Assembly (NCBI GenBank): GCA_964352025.1
Contig: CAYGPZ010000007.1
Span: 62,001 to 126,000 of the forward strand
Length of the DNA stretch: 64,000 bases
Origin: Hirschia sp964352025
GTDB lineage: Bacteria; Pseudomonadota; Alphaproteobacteria; Caulobacterales; Hyphomonadaceae
Reading direction: 5' to 3'
Position numbers and translations under genes: made by a program
The notes under the pieces: generated by a model
What the model was told of the DNA's origin: nothing
The model's input: the letters and a program-made list of their open reading frames with translations, nothing else
Database searches by the model: none
In this document: in pieces, positions 17,489 to 26,413 of the stretch
How positions within the stretch are numbered: position 1 is the first letter of the stretch
Layout of the letters: every line of letters begins with the position of its first letter

Positions 17489-18907
17489 ATGACAAACACC
17501 TTGCAAGTTCGAAATCCGCGTACGGGTGAATTCGACTATACAATTAATGCTGAAGACAAAGCCTCAATAGAAACAAAAGCTTCAGAAATGCGCGCCAATC
17601 AAAAGAAATGGGCGCGTCTAAGCTTGGCTGAACGTTGCGAAAAAATAAGTGAGTTTTCTCAACTCCTTCTTGCTAATAAAAGTGCGATCGCGGCAGCACT
17701 GGAATTGGACACTGGACGCCGGAAAATTGCCGCCCTTGAGGTCGACGCTGTCGTTGGCTCGATAATGGCGTGGGCTGCTCAGGTCGACAATCTACTTCCG
17801 AGCGGTTGGACAAAGGGGATATCAAACCCTGCCTTGCAACACGCACCGCAATTCATTCCGTATTCCCTCGTTGGTGTCATTTCACCTTGGAATTTCCCAA
17901 TGGTATTATCCATGATCGATACGATACCTGCCCTATTGGCCGGTTGTTCTGTCATGGTGAAACCTTCAGAAGTTACCCCACGATTTGCAGATGTTTTAAC
18001 CGATGTGATTTCAAAAAGCCCTTTAGAAGGCGTTTTCTGTTTCATTCAAGGTGATGGAAAAACGGGCGCGGCGCTAATTGAAAATGTTGACGCTATTTGT
18101 TTCACGGGTTCAGTCGCAACTGGCCGCAAAGTCGCTATGGCTGCAGCGTCTGAAATGATACCTGCTTTCTTGGAACTTGGTGGGAAAGACCCGTTATTAG
18201 TCCTTGAAGGATCCAATCTTGAGCACGCAACGGACGCCGCGCTACGTGGTGCAACGCTCTCCACGGGACAAGCCTGCCAATCCATCGAACGTGTCTATGT
18301 TCAAAACAATATTCTAGACGAGTTCACACAATTACTAGCGAATAAGGCTAAGCAAACGCGCTTGAACTGGCCGGAAATTTCGCAAGGTGAAATTGGCCCG
18401 ATCATTTTCGACAAGCAGGCAAAAACCCTGACTGACCACATTGAAGATGCCAAGACTAAAGGGGCAACTGTCCTTGCTGGTGGATCAGTGGAAAATCATG
18501 GCGGTGGCCTTTGGTTAGAACCGACAGTCCTTTCTAACGTGGATCACTCAATGAAAGTGATGACCGAAGAAACATTTGGTCCAATTATTCCGATCATGGG
18601 TTTTGAAACTGTTGAAGAAGCAATCAAGCTCGCAAATGATTCCGAATATGGTCTTTCTGGTGCGGTCTTTGCTCCAAGCTTGAAAGAGGCTCAAAAAGTT
18701 GGCATCCATTTAGAAGCAGGTGCCGTAAGTCTAAATGATGCAGCTCTAACCGCTCTATTCCATGAAGCAGAGAAGCATAGCTTCAAGCTTTCCGGTATGG
18801 GTGGATCACGCATGGGACCAGTCGGTTTCCAGCGATTCTTGAGACGTAAGGCACTCATCGCGAATACAGGTGCACCTGCACCACTTAGTGCATTTTCCGA
18901 GGGTTGA
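17489..18907 (+). CDS. NAD(P)-dependent aldehyde dehydrogenase
   Basis: 472 residues of the ALDH superfamily with the catalytic set intact: N135 in VISPWNFP, E229 in LELGGKDP and C263 in TGQACQSIERV; FTGSVATGRKV binds the cofactor. It converts an aldehyde to a carboxylate and is tightly coupled to the preceding FAD oxidase, so it probably oxidises that enzyme's product. The C-terminus has the usual HSFKLSGMGGSRMG segment. Substrate unknown. Confidence 0.9.
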   Translation: MTNTLQVRNPRTGEFDYTINAEDKASIETKASEMRANQKKWARLSLAERCEKISEFSQLLLANKSAIAAALELDTGRRKIAALEVDAVVGSIMAWAAQVDNLLPSGWTKGISNPALQHAPQFIPYSLVGVISPWNFPMVLSMIDTIPALLAGCSVMVKPSEVTPRFADVLTDVISKSPLEGVFCFIQGDGKTGAALIENVDAICFTGSVATGRKVAMAAASEMIPAFLELGGKDPLLVLEGSNLEHATDAALRGATLSTGQACQSIERVYVQNNILDEFTQLLANKAKQTRLNWPEISQGEIGPIIFDKQAKTLTDHIEDAKTKGATVLAGGSVENHGGGLWLEPTVLSNVDHSMKVMTEETFGPIIPIMGFETVEEAIKLANDSEYGLSGAVFAPSLKEAQKVGIHLEAGAVSLNDAALTALFHEAEKHSFKLSGMGGSRMGPVGFQRFLRRKALIANTGAPAPLSAFSEG

Positions 18908-19695
18908 TTTTGACGAATTCCATTAGACTAGACGTAAATGGCTCGATTGCAGAGATCATTTTGAACAAGCCCGAAAAACGCAATGCATTGTCGGTAGACA
19001 TGTGGCTTGCGATTCCTGACCTTGTTCAAAAAGCCGAAGCTAACCCTGATGTAAAAGTTATCATCCTACATGGTGGTGATGCAGGTGCTTTTGCCGCTGG
19101 CGCAGATATCTCTGAGTTTGAAGAAACCTACAAAACTGAAGCGGCCGCACAAATCTCAGCCAATGCTATAAGTACGGCGCTCAACACTCTTGAAAACTGT
19201 ATAAAACCTACGATCACCGCCATTGACGGAGCCTGTGTTGGCGGAGGCGTAAGCCTTGCAATGACAACCGATTTGCGTATCGCGAGTATTAAATCAAAAT
19301 TTGGAGTCACACCGGGTAAACTCGGGCTTGTTTATCCAGCTGGGGATACGCGTCGGCTGTTAAGCGCTATTGGCCCAGGTGCCACTAAGGACATCTTGTT
19401 CACTGGCCGTATTTTCCCAGCGAGCGAAGCCTTTACGATGAAACTGATTGATCGCTTGGCTGAAGAAACGACTGCCCTCGAAGCAGCCAAAGACTTAGCC
19501 AATCAAATTGGTCAAGTATCTCAATGGTCTACACGCGCGACAAAAAAAATGATTAGAGGTTTGCAGCTTGAGGGTTGGACGCAAGATTCAGATGAAGCGC
19601 AACAACTCTTCCTTCAGGGCTTCGCAAATGAAGACTTTCAAGACGGCTTCCGCGCTTTTCTTGAAAAACGTCCACCGAACTTTACGTACAAATAA
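18904..19695 (+). CDS. Enoyl-CoA hydratase/isomerase family protein
   Basis: Up to 263 residues of the crotonase fold. The first oxyanion-hole segment is AGADISEF and the second is DGACVGGGVSLAM. The start is a TTG: 18904 or, better placed behind the GAGGG at 18899-18903, 18910 (giving MTNSIRLD); both overlap or abut the aldehyde dehydrogenase stop. Typical glutamates of the classical hydratase are not obvious (LGLVYPAGDTRRL replaces them), so it could be an isomerase or lyase. It is the last gene of its operon, followed by a two-way terminator. Confidence 0.82.
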   Translation: MILTNSIRLDVNGSIAEIILNKPEKRNALSVDMWLAIPDLVQKAEANPDVKVIILHGGDAGAFAAGADISEFEETYKTEAAAQISANAISTALNTLENCIKPTITAIDGACVGGGVSLAMTTDLRIASIKSKFGVTPGKLGLVYPAGDTRRLLSAIGPGATKDILFTGRIFPASEAFTMKLIDRLAEETTALEAAKDLANQIGQVSQWSTRATKKMIRGLQLEGWTQDSDEAQQLFLQGFANEDFQDGFRAFLEKRPPNFTYK

Positions 19696-19696
19696 A

Positions 19697-19722
19697 AAAG
19701 GCTCTCTAAATGAGAGCCTTTT
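19697..19722. terminator. Bidirectional terminator between convergent operons
   Basis: An 11-bp stem, AAAAGGCTCTC (19697-19707) and GAGAGCCTTTT (19712-19722), has A and T runs on both sides, between the enoyl-CoA hydratase gene and the leftward amidase gene. Confidence 0.85.
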
Positions 19723-19728
19723 CAAAGT

Positions 19729-21009
19729 CTAATTCGAATACGGACTTGGTGGTAGATTAAATAGTTTTTCTACCGCTAACGCCGCACTCAGCGTTTTTGC
19801 ATCCGTATTTTCAGCTCCGATAACCTGACAGGATAAAGGTAAGTCCTCTTTACTTAGTCCGGTGAACACTGCAGTCGCAGGAAGCGCCGCAAAATTTGCC
19901 CACGCTGTAAAATCAGCTTGATTTGCCGGAACGACATCATCAAATGAAAAAGCAGTTTGCGGTGCAGTCGGTGCTATCACAACATCAACGCTTTCAAACA
20001 ATTGGCGCGCTGCATCCCGCACTTCAATGATGTGCTGATAAGCATTTTCCAGCTCTTCATCTGGACGCGCTGCACCCCAAGCCATCAATTTCTTGAACAA
20101 GGGTGTAAATCCGGCACCGTCCTGTTCTAGCATTTCAGAATGAATTTGCTTTGCTTCACTTTCAGAGATCAACAATCCAGCACGTCTTGATTTTCCAAAC
20201 AAGTAAGCTGGTGGCTTAACATTCTGGATTGATGCGCCCGATTCTTTTAATTGGCTGACAACATCGGCAAACCCATTTTTCACATCGGCGTCAACATCAA
20301 CATCTTCTTCACCGTCCCAGATACCAATTCGCAAATCACTGAGTGTAACGTCATCCAACTTAGTCGGTTGTGAACTCATCACACCAAGCACTTCCGCCAG
20401 TTCTGCAACCGACCTTGCATGTGGTCCAACATGATCCAACGTGTGGGACAACGCCAATACACCTGCATCAGGGACCAGATGGGTTGTCGGCTTATGTCCT
20501 TGCACGCCGCAATACGCAGACGGAATTCGCACGCTTCCCATGGTATCTGACCCAAGCGCGATATCACATAATCCCGCAGCCACTGCACAACCAGACCCGC
20601 CAGATGATCCACCCGGCGTAAATCCGTCTTTCCAAGGGTTTTGTGTGCGCCCAAAAGTCACGTTATCCGTTGTCGCGCCCAATGCACCTTCATGCATATT
20701 GACGATGCCCAGAATGACAGCACCTGCTTCCTTTAAGCGCGCCACCACAACAGCATCTTCAGCCGCAATATTATTCTGATAAGCTTCAATGCCCGCGTGA
20801 TGCGGCAAACCACTGACAGCAATGTTTGCCTTTACAGCGATACACCAGCCATCAATAGCTGAGCGCGCGCGACCATCTTTAAGTCTCAGGTCTGACGCTT
20901 TTGCTTCTTCAGCGGCTTCATCTAGACGCAAACTCACATAAGCATTCAAATGCGAGTTTAACGTCTCAATGCGTCCCTTATAATATTGAAAGCGTTCTAT
21001 TGGTGTCAT
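19729..21009 (-). CDS. Amidase-signature family amidase
   Basis: 426 residues of the amidase-signature family with the Ser-cisSer-Lys triad visible: K60 in CIAVKANIAV, S136 in PGGSSGGSG and S159 in GSDTMGSVR. One glycine of the usual SDTGGS motif is methionine here. Relatives hydrolyse indoleacetamide, half-amides of dicarboxylic acids, biuret or peptide amides. It is the last gene of a leftward operon (CoA ligase, two PrpD proteins), overlapping the ligase by one base. A half-amidase or aliphatic amidase role would fit the cluster; the substrate is unproven. Confidence 0.87.
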   Translation of the reverse strand: MTPIERFQYYKGRIETLNSHLNAYVSLRLDEAAEEAKASDLRLKDGRARSAIDGWCIAVKANIAVSGLPHHAGIEAYQNNIAAEDAVVVARLKEAGAVILGIVNMHEGALGATTDNVTFGRTQNPWKDGFTPGGSSGGSGCAVAAGLCDIALGSDTMGSVRIPSAYCGVQGHKPTTHLVPDAGVLALSHTLDHVGPHARSVAELAEVLGVMSSQPTKLDDVTLSDLRIGIWDGEEDVDVDADVKNGFADVVSQLKESGASIQNVKPPAYLFGKSRRAGLLISESEAKQIHSEMLEQDGAGFTPLFKKLMAWGAARPDEELENAYQHIIEVRDAARQLFESVDVVIAPTAPQTAFSFDDVVPANQADFTAWANFAALPATAVFTGLSKEDLPLSCQVIGAENTDAKTLSAALAVEKLFNLPPSPYSN

Positions 21010-22400
21010 TAGAAACGCTCATCTATCAAACGAATTGGTTTTTGGCGCACTTCCGTTTGAGTCAGCTTCGCAAGATCACCTGGAGCCGATAACTCAATTC
21101 CACAATCAATACCAAGCTTTTGCTTCAAGAAGGCCTTATACTTTGCCACCTCAAGCTCACCTCGAGGGCCTTTTACTTCCGCACAGACGATAAACTCATC
21201 ACGGCCGGACGCGTCTCTCTCTGCTTTACAAATGAATTCACCATCGAAGTTATCTAACTCTTCAAGTAGTGGTCCCATGGCTTGCGGGAAAATGTTGATC
21301 CCACGAATTTTGACCATGTTGTCTGAACGGCCAAGGAAGCCTTCAATACGTTTGAAGTTCAAACCAAGTTTTGACTCATCTGTCCGAACCCGCGTCACAT
21401 CGTGTGTGTTAAAACGAATGATTGGGTAAATATCATCTTTGTAGAGACACGTACAAACCATGTCGCCTTCGTCACCATCGGCAACTAGCGCACCACTATC
21501 AATGTTACAAACTTCTAGGAATTGTGCATCTTCCATAACGTACAATCCGTCACGGTCAGGGCCTTCACCAGCAATACATCCAGTATCACCAACTCCATAC
21601 CAATCGTAACAGTCTACGCCACCCCAAGACTCGGACAAGCTAGATTTATCTTCACGGCCAAGGTGACCAGAAATCATTCTGATGTTGAGGTCTTTAACAG
21701 GATCAATACCCTGCTCGACAGCAACACGCGCAAGCTTCTTGATGTAGTCAGCAAATCCGACAATCACTGTCGCGCCAAAATCCTTCATCAACTCGACTTG
21801 TTTTACTGAACGAGTTTCAACACCCGTACCAGCAGACATGAAGATTGAGCTTGTCCAGTGGATCACAGATTCACGAACATAGTGCCCACCATTGATCATG
21901 CCGTGCCCATATACAGAGTGCACAACATCGTCAGGTTGAAGACCTTGGAAACGGAACAAACGACCAAGAAGCAGGTTTTGTGCTTCACGGCTTTTCGCAC
22001 CAAACAATAGAACTTGAGGCGTTCCAGTTGTTCCAGATGTTGTGTGCATAATCACCGGTGGACGGCCGTCAGGATACGTATTGAAACCGGAGAAATCACC
22101 TAGCGGAGCAGATCTTGCGATTGAATCCATAATGTCTTTTTTATCAAACATTGGAAGCGAAGAAAGCGTCTCAAGGCCTTTGATGTCACCCGGCTCTACA
22201 CCAGCATCACCCCATAATTTTTGGTAAAACGGGATTTGCCAAGCGCGCTCGACACAACGTGCAAACAGTTTGTTTTGGTGTGCACGGATTTCGTCTTTGC
22301 TTTTCTTAGCAAAAGCGACGAAATCATCCCCAATAGGGTGATCTTTCTGAAGTTGATCCCAATCAACAGAGTTGAAATAATTTTTATGTTTGTCAGCCAT
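21009..22400 (-). CDS. Phenylacetate-CoA ligase-like AMP-dependent acyl-CoA ligase
   Basis: 463 residues of the PaaK branch of adenylate-forming enzymes. The phosphate-binding loop is HTTSGTTGTPQ, the adenine-region segment is YDWYGVGDTGCIAGEG, and the domain hinge follows at RSDNMVKIRGINIFP, with the short PaaK C-terminal domain after it. It should activate a carboxylic acid to its CoA thioester with ATP. A GGAGGCC ribosome-binding site sits immediately before the ATG and overlaps the stop region of the preceding PrpD gene. An aromatic substrate is possible, but the family also takes other acids. Confidence 0.87.
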   Translation of the reverse strand: MADKHKNYFNSVDWDQLQKDHPIGDDFVAFAKKSKDEIRAHQNKLFARCVERAWQIPFYQKLWGDAGVEPGDIKGLETLSSLPMFDKKDIMDSIARSAPLGDFSGFNTYPDGRPPVIMHTTSGTTGTPQVLLFGAKSREAQNLLLGRLFRFQGLQPDDVVHSVYGHGMINGGHYVRESVIHWTSSIFMSAGTGVETRSVKQVELMKDFGATVIVGFADYIKKLARVAVEQGIDPVKDLNIRMISGHLGREDKSSLSESWGGVDCYDWYGVGDTGCIAGEGPDRDGLYVMEDAQFLEVCNIDSGALVADGDEGDMVCTCLYKDDIYPIIRFNTHDVTRVRTDESKLGLNFKRIEGFLGRSDNMVKIRGINIFPQAMGPLLEELDNFDGEFICKAERDASGRDEFIVCAEVKGPRGELEVAKYKAFLKQKLGIDCGIELSAPGDLAKLTQTEVRQKPIRLIDERF

Positions 22401-23774
22401 TTAGGCCTCCTGTCCACTAGCAAGACGGGAAAGACAGGCGCTATCGTCCAGCGTTTCCAAATTGTCTGTATGATGAATAAGAATGTCTTCGATTTTCGGG
22501 TTGGATTGCTTCCAACCAAAACTGCAACAAGACCGAAATTTTTCGATGTGTTGGTCGCGGGTCATAGGTTGAGCCGGAGAACCAAATAGGGCGTCAATTG
22601 TAACGATATGCTCACGCCCATCTTTCAATAAAGCGGTCGCGGTCTGAGGGGCAAATGCAGCGGGATCTGGATGCCCGTCATTTTCAACGGTAATTTTGCT
22701 CGCAAGCGACCGTATACCTGCATCATTCAATGAATGATTTTCAAAATCCTGAAGCGTTACATTTCCTTTTAAAAGCGCAACAGCACCTGAATATTGGAAA
22801 CACAACCGCGCATAATTGGCTGGCATGTCTTCAATTATCGGCCGCCCTACCAATCGCTCAATTATTGGAGGCGCGCTAAGAACTAACTTATCTAGGTTAT
22901 CTGCTGTAACGCCCTGTTCTTTCAATTTTTGAACGAGAACAATACCACCCTGTGCGGCTCTACCGGTCGGGAATGGTTTATGACTGACCTGGGCAATACG
23001 CCATGTCTTACCCAGCGCTTTTGTAACATCTGTCAGGTCATACTCGTCTTCAAAAAGATTGAAATATCCAAACGGGCCTTCCAAACTATCATTAGGACCT
23101 TCCATACCCAATTCAGCGAGATCACAAGCCATGATCGAACCACGAGCACCTGCGCCAATTTGGACAGGCAAAGCGGGTTTGCCTTCGACATGAGATTGCA
23201 TTGTGCCGGAGCAAAATGCCAATGCATATCCAAGCGCATTCTTAGTTTTCTCTTCGTCAAAACCACGCAATTTAGAGATACCTAACGTGGCACCAAAAAT
23301 ACCTGCATTAGCAGGACGAAAGAACTTAATCGGAGAAGATACTGCAACACCTATGCTTGCCGAAAAATCAACTGCAACAGCTAAAGAAGTCGCTAAGTTT
23401 TGTCCTGAAACAGGCTCTTTTTGACTGTCGATTTCAGCCATGATCGCGGATAAAATCGTCGCTAATGGGTGCACCACCGCAGGCTCATGAACACAATCAT
23501 ATTCCTGACAGTGTATTTGAAACCCGTTTACAAACGCCGCATTGGCTGGTGTCGTTGCAAAACCATTATTTCCCCAAACATAGGAATTACCGCCATCTGC
23601 CCAGCGAGATGCAGACTGCCTAATCTTGGATGTGAGAGGCGCACTCGCCCCTGCAATGCCAACGCCTATTGTATCGAGTAGAAACGTTTTTACAGCTATA
23701 ATCGCTTCAGGTGATAGATCAGCATATTTCGTATCTATGCCGTGTCTTACAATCGCATCGATGAACTTGCTCAT
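22401..23774 (-). CDS. MmgE/PrpD family protein 1
   Basis: 457 residues. AVKTFLLDTIGVGIAGASAPLT at the N-terminus, GFQIHCQEYDCVHEPAVVHPLATILSA and KPFPTGRAAQGGI are typical of the MmgE/PrpD fold, which includes 2-methylcitrate dehydratase, cis-aconitate decarboxylase and iminodisuccinate epimerase. These enzymes add, remove or shift water or carboxylate on branched tri- or dicarboxylates. The gene overlaps a second PrpD gene by 4 bp (ATGA), so the two are translationally coupled and may form a heteromer. No prpB or prpC gene is nearby, so methylcitrate is unlikely to be the substrate. Confidence 0.85.
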   Translation of the reverse strand: MSKFIDAIVRHGIDTKYADLSPEAIIAVKTFLLDTIGVGIAGASAPLTSKIRQSASRWADGGNSYVWGNNGFATTPANAAFVNGFQIHCQEYDCVHEPAVVHPLATILSAIMAEIDSQKEPVSGQNLATSLAVAVDFSASIGVAVSSPIKFFRPANAGIFGATLGISKLRGFDEEKTKNALGYALAFCSGTMQSHVEGKPALPVQIGAGARGSIMACDLAELGMEGPNDSLEGPFGYFNLFEDEYDLTDVTKALGKTWRIAQVSHKPFPTGRAAQGGIVLVQKLKEQGVTADNLDKLVLSAPPIIERLVGRPIIEDMPANYARLCFQYSGAVALLKGNVTLQDFENHSLNDAGIRSLASKITVENDGHPDPAAFAPQTATALLKDGREHIVTIDALFGSPAQPMTRDQHIEKFRSCCSFGWKQSNPKIEDILIHHTDNLETLDDSACLSRLASGQEA

Positions 23775-25081
23775 GACAACATCTCTTCTATCTTAGAAAC
23801 AGCGCCACGAATGCTCTGACCGCTATTACCTTGAACGATATTTTCTATGAGATCAGATGCTTGAGTTTCATCGGCACCGCCCCACAGCAATAATGTCTTG
23901 GCTTTATCTATCAATTGTTTGTCGGCCACTGGGTTTTCAGGATCACCAAGTGCATTAGCGATAACAACGGTTAAACCATCGGCTTCAATTTCCGCTCCAA
24001 ATTGCGCTGGAAATGCTGAGTCATATGGCTCAGAAATTTCTACACTCACTTTGCTACGTAAAGCTTTCACATCTTCAAGGTTGAGCGCGTCGAGTTCAAA
24101 ATCTTTTAACTCCGGCTTGTCTTTCAACAAACAGATCGCAACCGCGTGCTGAATTGAAAACTTAGCTTCGATAACGGTTTGTGGAGAAGGTTTATCGCAA
24201 AACTTTAGCGCATCACCATATGTTCGCACTGTAATTTGGCTCGGTAGCTGATCACCAGATAGCTTCGTTTTTAGCTCCATAGCAGCATCGATGGCCGCAT
24301 GTGCATGGCGGCAAGCAGGCCATGGTTTGAAGCTAACTTCATTTATCAACCAAGACGCATGGTAATCTCTTAAAACATCTTCATGATTAGCATCGCCACA
24401 TGTTGCTTTGAAAAAGCCTTGAGCCCCCTCTAAAATGCTTAAAGGCCCAAGATAGCCGCGACTAGCAAGCTTCGCAGCATCGTAACCGGCTCTAGCTGCA
24501 TTTGATGTGTGAAGCTGCTTTCCCATGCTTTGAGGTTCATGACGTGTTTGCCACAGACCAGCAGAAGCACTTTGCGCTAAAGCCATTGCGTGTGCAGTCT
24601 TTGCTACATCCAAATTCAAGAGTGAAGCACACCCTGCCGCAGCGCCTATCGGGCCACATGTTCCGGTATTATGCCATATCGCATAGTGCTCTACACCAAC
24701 TGCACGACCTAACCTGATTGTTGCTTCATACCCTCGGACGATTGCGATCAGAACATCTTCTAATTTCGCATCCAATTCATTCGCGACTGCCATGATCGCT
24801 GGAATAATAGAAGGCCCAGGATGAAGAAGCGCGCGCTTGTCCACATCGTCCATCTCTAGGACATTGCCAAGTGCACCCCAGAAATAGGCATCATTGATGT
24901 CGCCAGATTTGCGACCTTCACGCATGATGTTTCCAACGGGTGAATTTACGCCACCTGCCGCACAACCGATCCAATCAAGCAAGTGAAGTCGAGCACGATT
25001 AATATCGCGTTCTTCAACGTCTTTACTGAGCAGATCAGCCAGTCTTTCTAAAATTGATATATTTTCTATTTGTCCGGACAT
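23771..25081 (-). CDS. MmgE/PrpD family protein 2
   Basis: 436 residues, diverged from protein 1 but with the same fold markers: ARLHLLDWIGCAAGG, DVDKRALLHPGPSIIPAIMAVA (in place of the usual D-D-x-H region) and VSFKPWPACRHAHAAIDAA. It is the first gene of the leftward operon PrpD2-PrpD1-ligase-amidase. Its start codon lies inside a TGTCCGGACA palindrome, and the island operator is about 60 bp upstream, shared with the divergent CoA-transferase gene. Side-by-side PrpD paralogues suggest either a two-subunit enzyme or two stereospecific steps. Confidence 0.84.
   Translation of the reverse strand: MSGQIENISILERLADLLSKDVEERDINRARLHLLDWIGCAAGGVNSPVGNIMREGRKSGDINDAYFWGALGNVLEMDDVDKRALLHPGPSIIPAIMAVANELDAKLEDVLIAIVRGYEATIRLGRAVGVEHYAIWHNTGTCGPIGAAAGCASLLNLDVAKTAHAMALAQSASAGLWQTRHEPQSMGKQLHTSNAARAGYDAAKLASRGYLGPLSILEGAQGFFKATCGDANHEDVLRDYHASWLINEVSFKPWPACRHAHAAIDAAMELKTKLSGDQLPSQITVRTYGDALKFCDKPSPQTVIEAKFSIQHAVAICLLKDKPELKDFELDALNLEDVKALRSKVSVEISEPYDSAFPAQFGAEIEADGLTVVIANALGDPENPVADKQLIDKAKTLLLWGGADETQASDLIENIVQGNSGQSIRGAVSKIEEMLS
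25071..25080. promoter_or_regulatory. TGTCCGGACA palindrome at the PrpD2 start codon
   Basis: A perfect 10-bp palindrome covering the ATG of PrpD2. The same 10-mer sits inside a larger dyad at 35511-35535. It could be a second regulator's operator or coincidence with the codons for M-S-G-Q. Confidence 0.35.
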
Positions 25082-25143
25082 ATTATAGTGCTAGCATACC
25101 AATAGTGAAAATGTGAACCCCAAAACCATACTACAGGTAAAAT

Positions 25144-25159
25144 AAATGATATACCATTT
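25144..25159. promoter_or_regulatory. Island palindrome, site 4 (AAATGATATACCATTT), containing a start codon
   Basis: Perfect consensus match between two divergent operons. The ATG at 25146-25148 within it is the only plausible start of the CoA-transferase gene, with AGG 8 nt upstream. A bound repressor would sit on the translation start and the 5' end of the transcript. Confidence 0.75.
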
Positions 25160-26411
25160 AATTTCGGATGCATTAAAAAATTTCCGGAAAGACCTCCCTA
25201 CCAACGTCAGATTGTATGTTGCGGGCTGTAGTGGTGAGCCAATCGCAGTCGCTAATGCGATGAAAGATAACCCGGATTTGGGTAAAGATACGACCTTTCT
25301 TGGAATATGGATCCCAGGCGTCAATAAAACTGATTGGGCTAGCATTCACCCTAGTTCTAAAGCTGAAAGTATTTTCCTAAGCGCTGATTTACGCTCTTCA
25401 TTTGAAAATGGTGACACACAATTCTTGCCATTATCTTATAATCAAAGCTGGAGATGGCTAAGTCAGACCCCTGTTGACGCGGCTATAGTTATGGTCAGCC
25501 CACCTGATACAGACGGAAATGTAAGCCTTGGTGTATCAGCAGATTTTTCCCAAGCCCTTCTAGATCGCGAGGATATTCCTGTATTCGGCCTCATCAACCA
25601 TGCAATGCCAGATGCACCTAATTCACAAAAATATCCGCTATCGCGTTTTCACATATTAGCCGAAACCAACACGCCGCTTATACAAATTCCTGTCGCGACC
25701 CTACCCGATACTTTTTCAAGCATTGGAGAACATATTGCGTCACTCATTGAAGACGGCGACACACTGCAATTTGGACTAGGAAATGTTCAGCAAGCGGTTT
25801 TGCAAAGCCTAAAAAACCACAAAAACCTAAAAATTCACGCTGGCATGATCTCCGACCCGCTAATCGATCTCTTCCACACTAATGCAATCAGTGAAGAACC
25901 CAATGCTGTCACAACCGGTGTCGCAATTGGAACTGACGAATTATATGATTTTGCCAAAGCACAGAAAAACATCTCATTCAGACCTGTCAGTTACACTCAC
26001 TCGATCGCGACTCTCTCAGCAATTCCAAATCTAAAAGCAATCAACTCGGCAATCGAAGTTGACCTCTTTGGACAGGCAAATGCTGAATTCATAAATGGAA
26101 AACAAATCTCAGGAACAGGCGGATTGGTCGATTTCCTAAGAGGTGCAGCAATCGCTCCCAATGGACGCGGTATAATTGCCCTTACATCAACTGCAAGACG
26201 GGGAAGCCTGACTAGAATTGTTCCGCGACTTAAACCAAATGCGACGTCTATATCTCGCGCTGACATGGACACAGTCGTAACAGAACACGGTATTGCGGAA
26301 CTCAAAGATAAATCTATAGAAGAGCGCGCTCAGGCACTTATCTCCATTGCAGATCCGACATTCAGGGATGAACTACACACTGAGTGGTCAAACATTAGGA
26401 AGTCGCTTTAG
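25146..26411 (+). CDS. Acetyl-CoA hydrolase/transferase family CoA-transferase (4-hydroxybutyrate CoA-transferase-like)
   Basis: 421 residues. Segments VAGCSGEPIAVANAM, DGDTLQFGLGNVQQAVL and HAGMISDPLIDLF are typical of the Cat/acetyl-CoA hydrolase family. NSAIEVDLFGQAN holds the active-site glutamate and GTGGLVDFLRGA the CoA-binding glycines. The protein should exchange CoA between an acyl-CoA and a free acid. The start codon is inside the island operator; no later methionine before residue 39 would keep the first strand, so the start stands. It is followed 2 nt later by a GntR regulator. Confidence 0.85.
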   Translation: MIYHLISDALKNFRKDLPTNVRLYVAGCSGEPIAVANAMKDNPDLGKDTTFLGIWIPGVNKTDWASIHPSSKAESIFLSADLRSSFENGDTQFLPLSYNQSWRWLSQTPVDAAIVMVSPPDTDGNVSLGVSADFSQALLDREDIPVFGLINHAMPDAPNSQKYPLSRFHILAETNTPLIQIPVATLPDTFSSIGEHIASLIEDGDTLQFGLGNVQQAVLQSLKNHKNLKIHAGMISDPLIDLFHTNAISEEPNAVTTGVAIGTDELYDFAKAQKNISFRPVSYTHSIATLSAIPNLKAINSAIEVDLFGQANAEFINGKQISGTGGLVDFLRGAAIAPNGRGIIALTSTARRGSLTRIVPRLKPNATSISRADMDTVVTEHGIAELKDKSIEERAQALISIADPTFRDELHTEWSNIRKSL

Positions 26412-26413
26412 CT

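Noticed and set aside
22401..25081. PrpD pair as a methylcitrate-cycle operon
   Set aside because: No methylcitrate synthase, methylisocitrate lyase or PrpR-type regulator is nearby; neighbours are a CoA ligase and an amidase.
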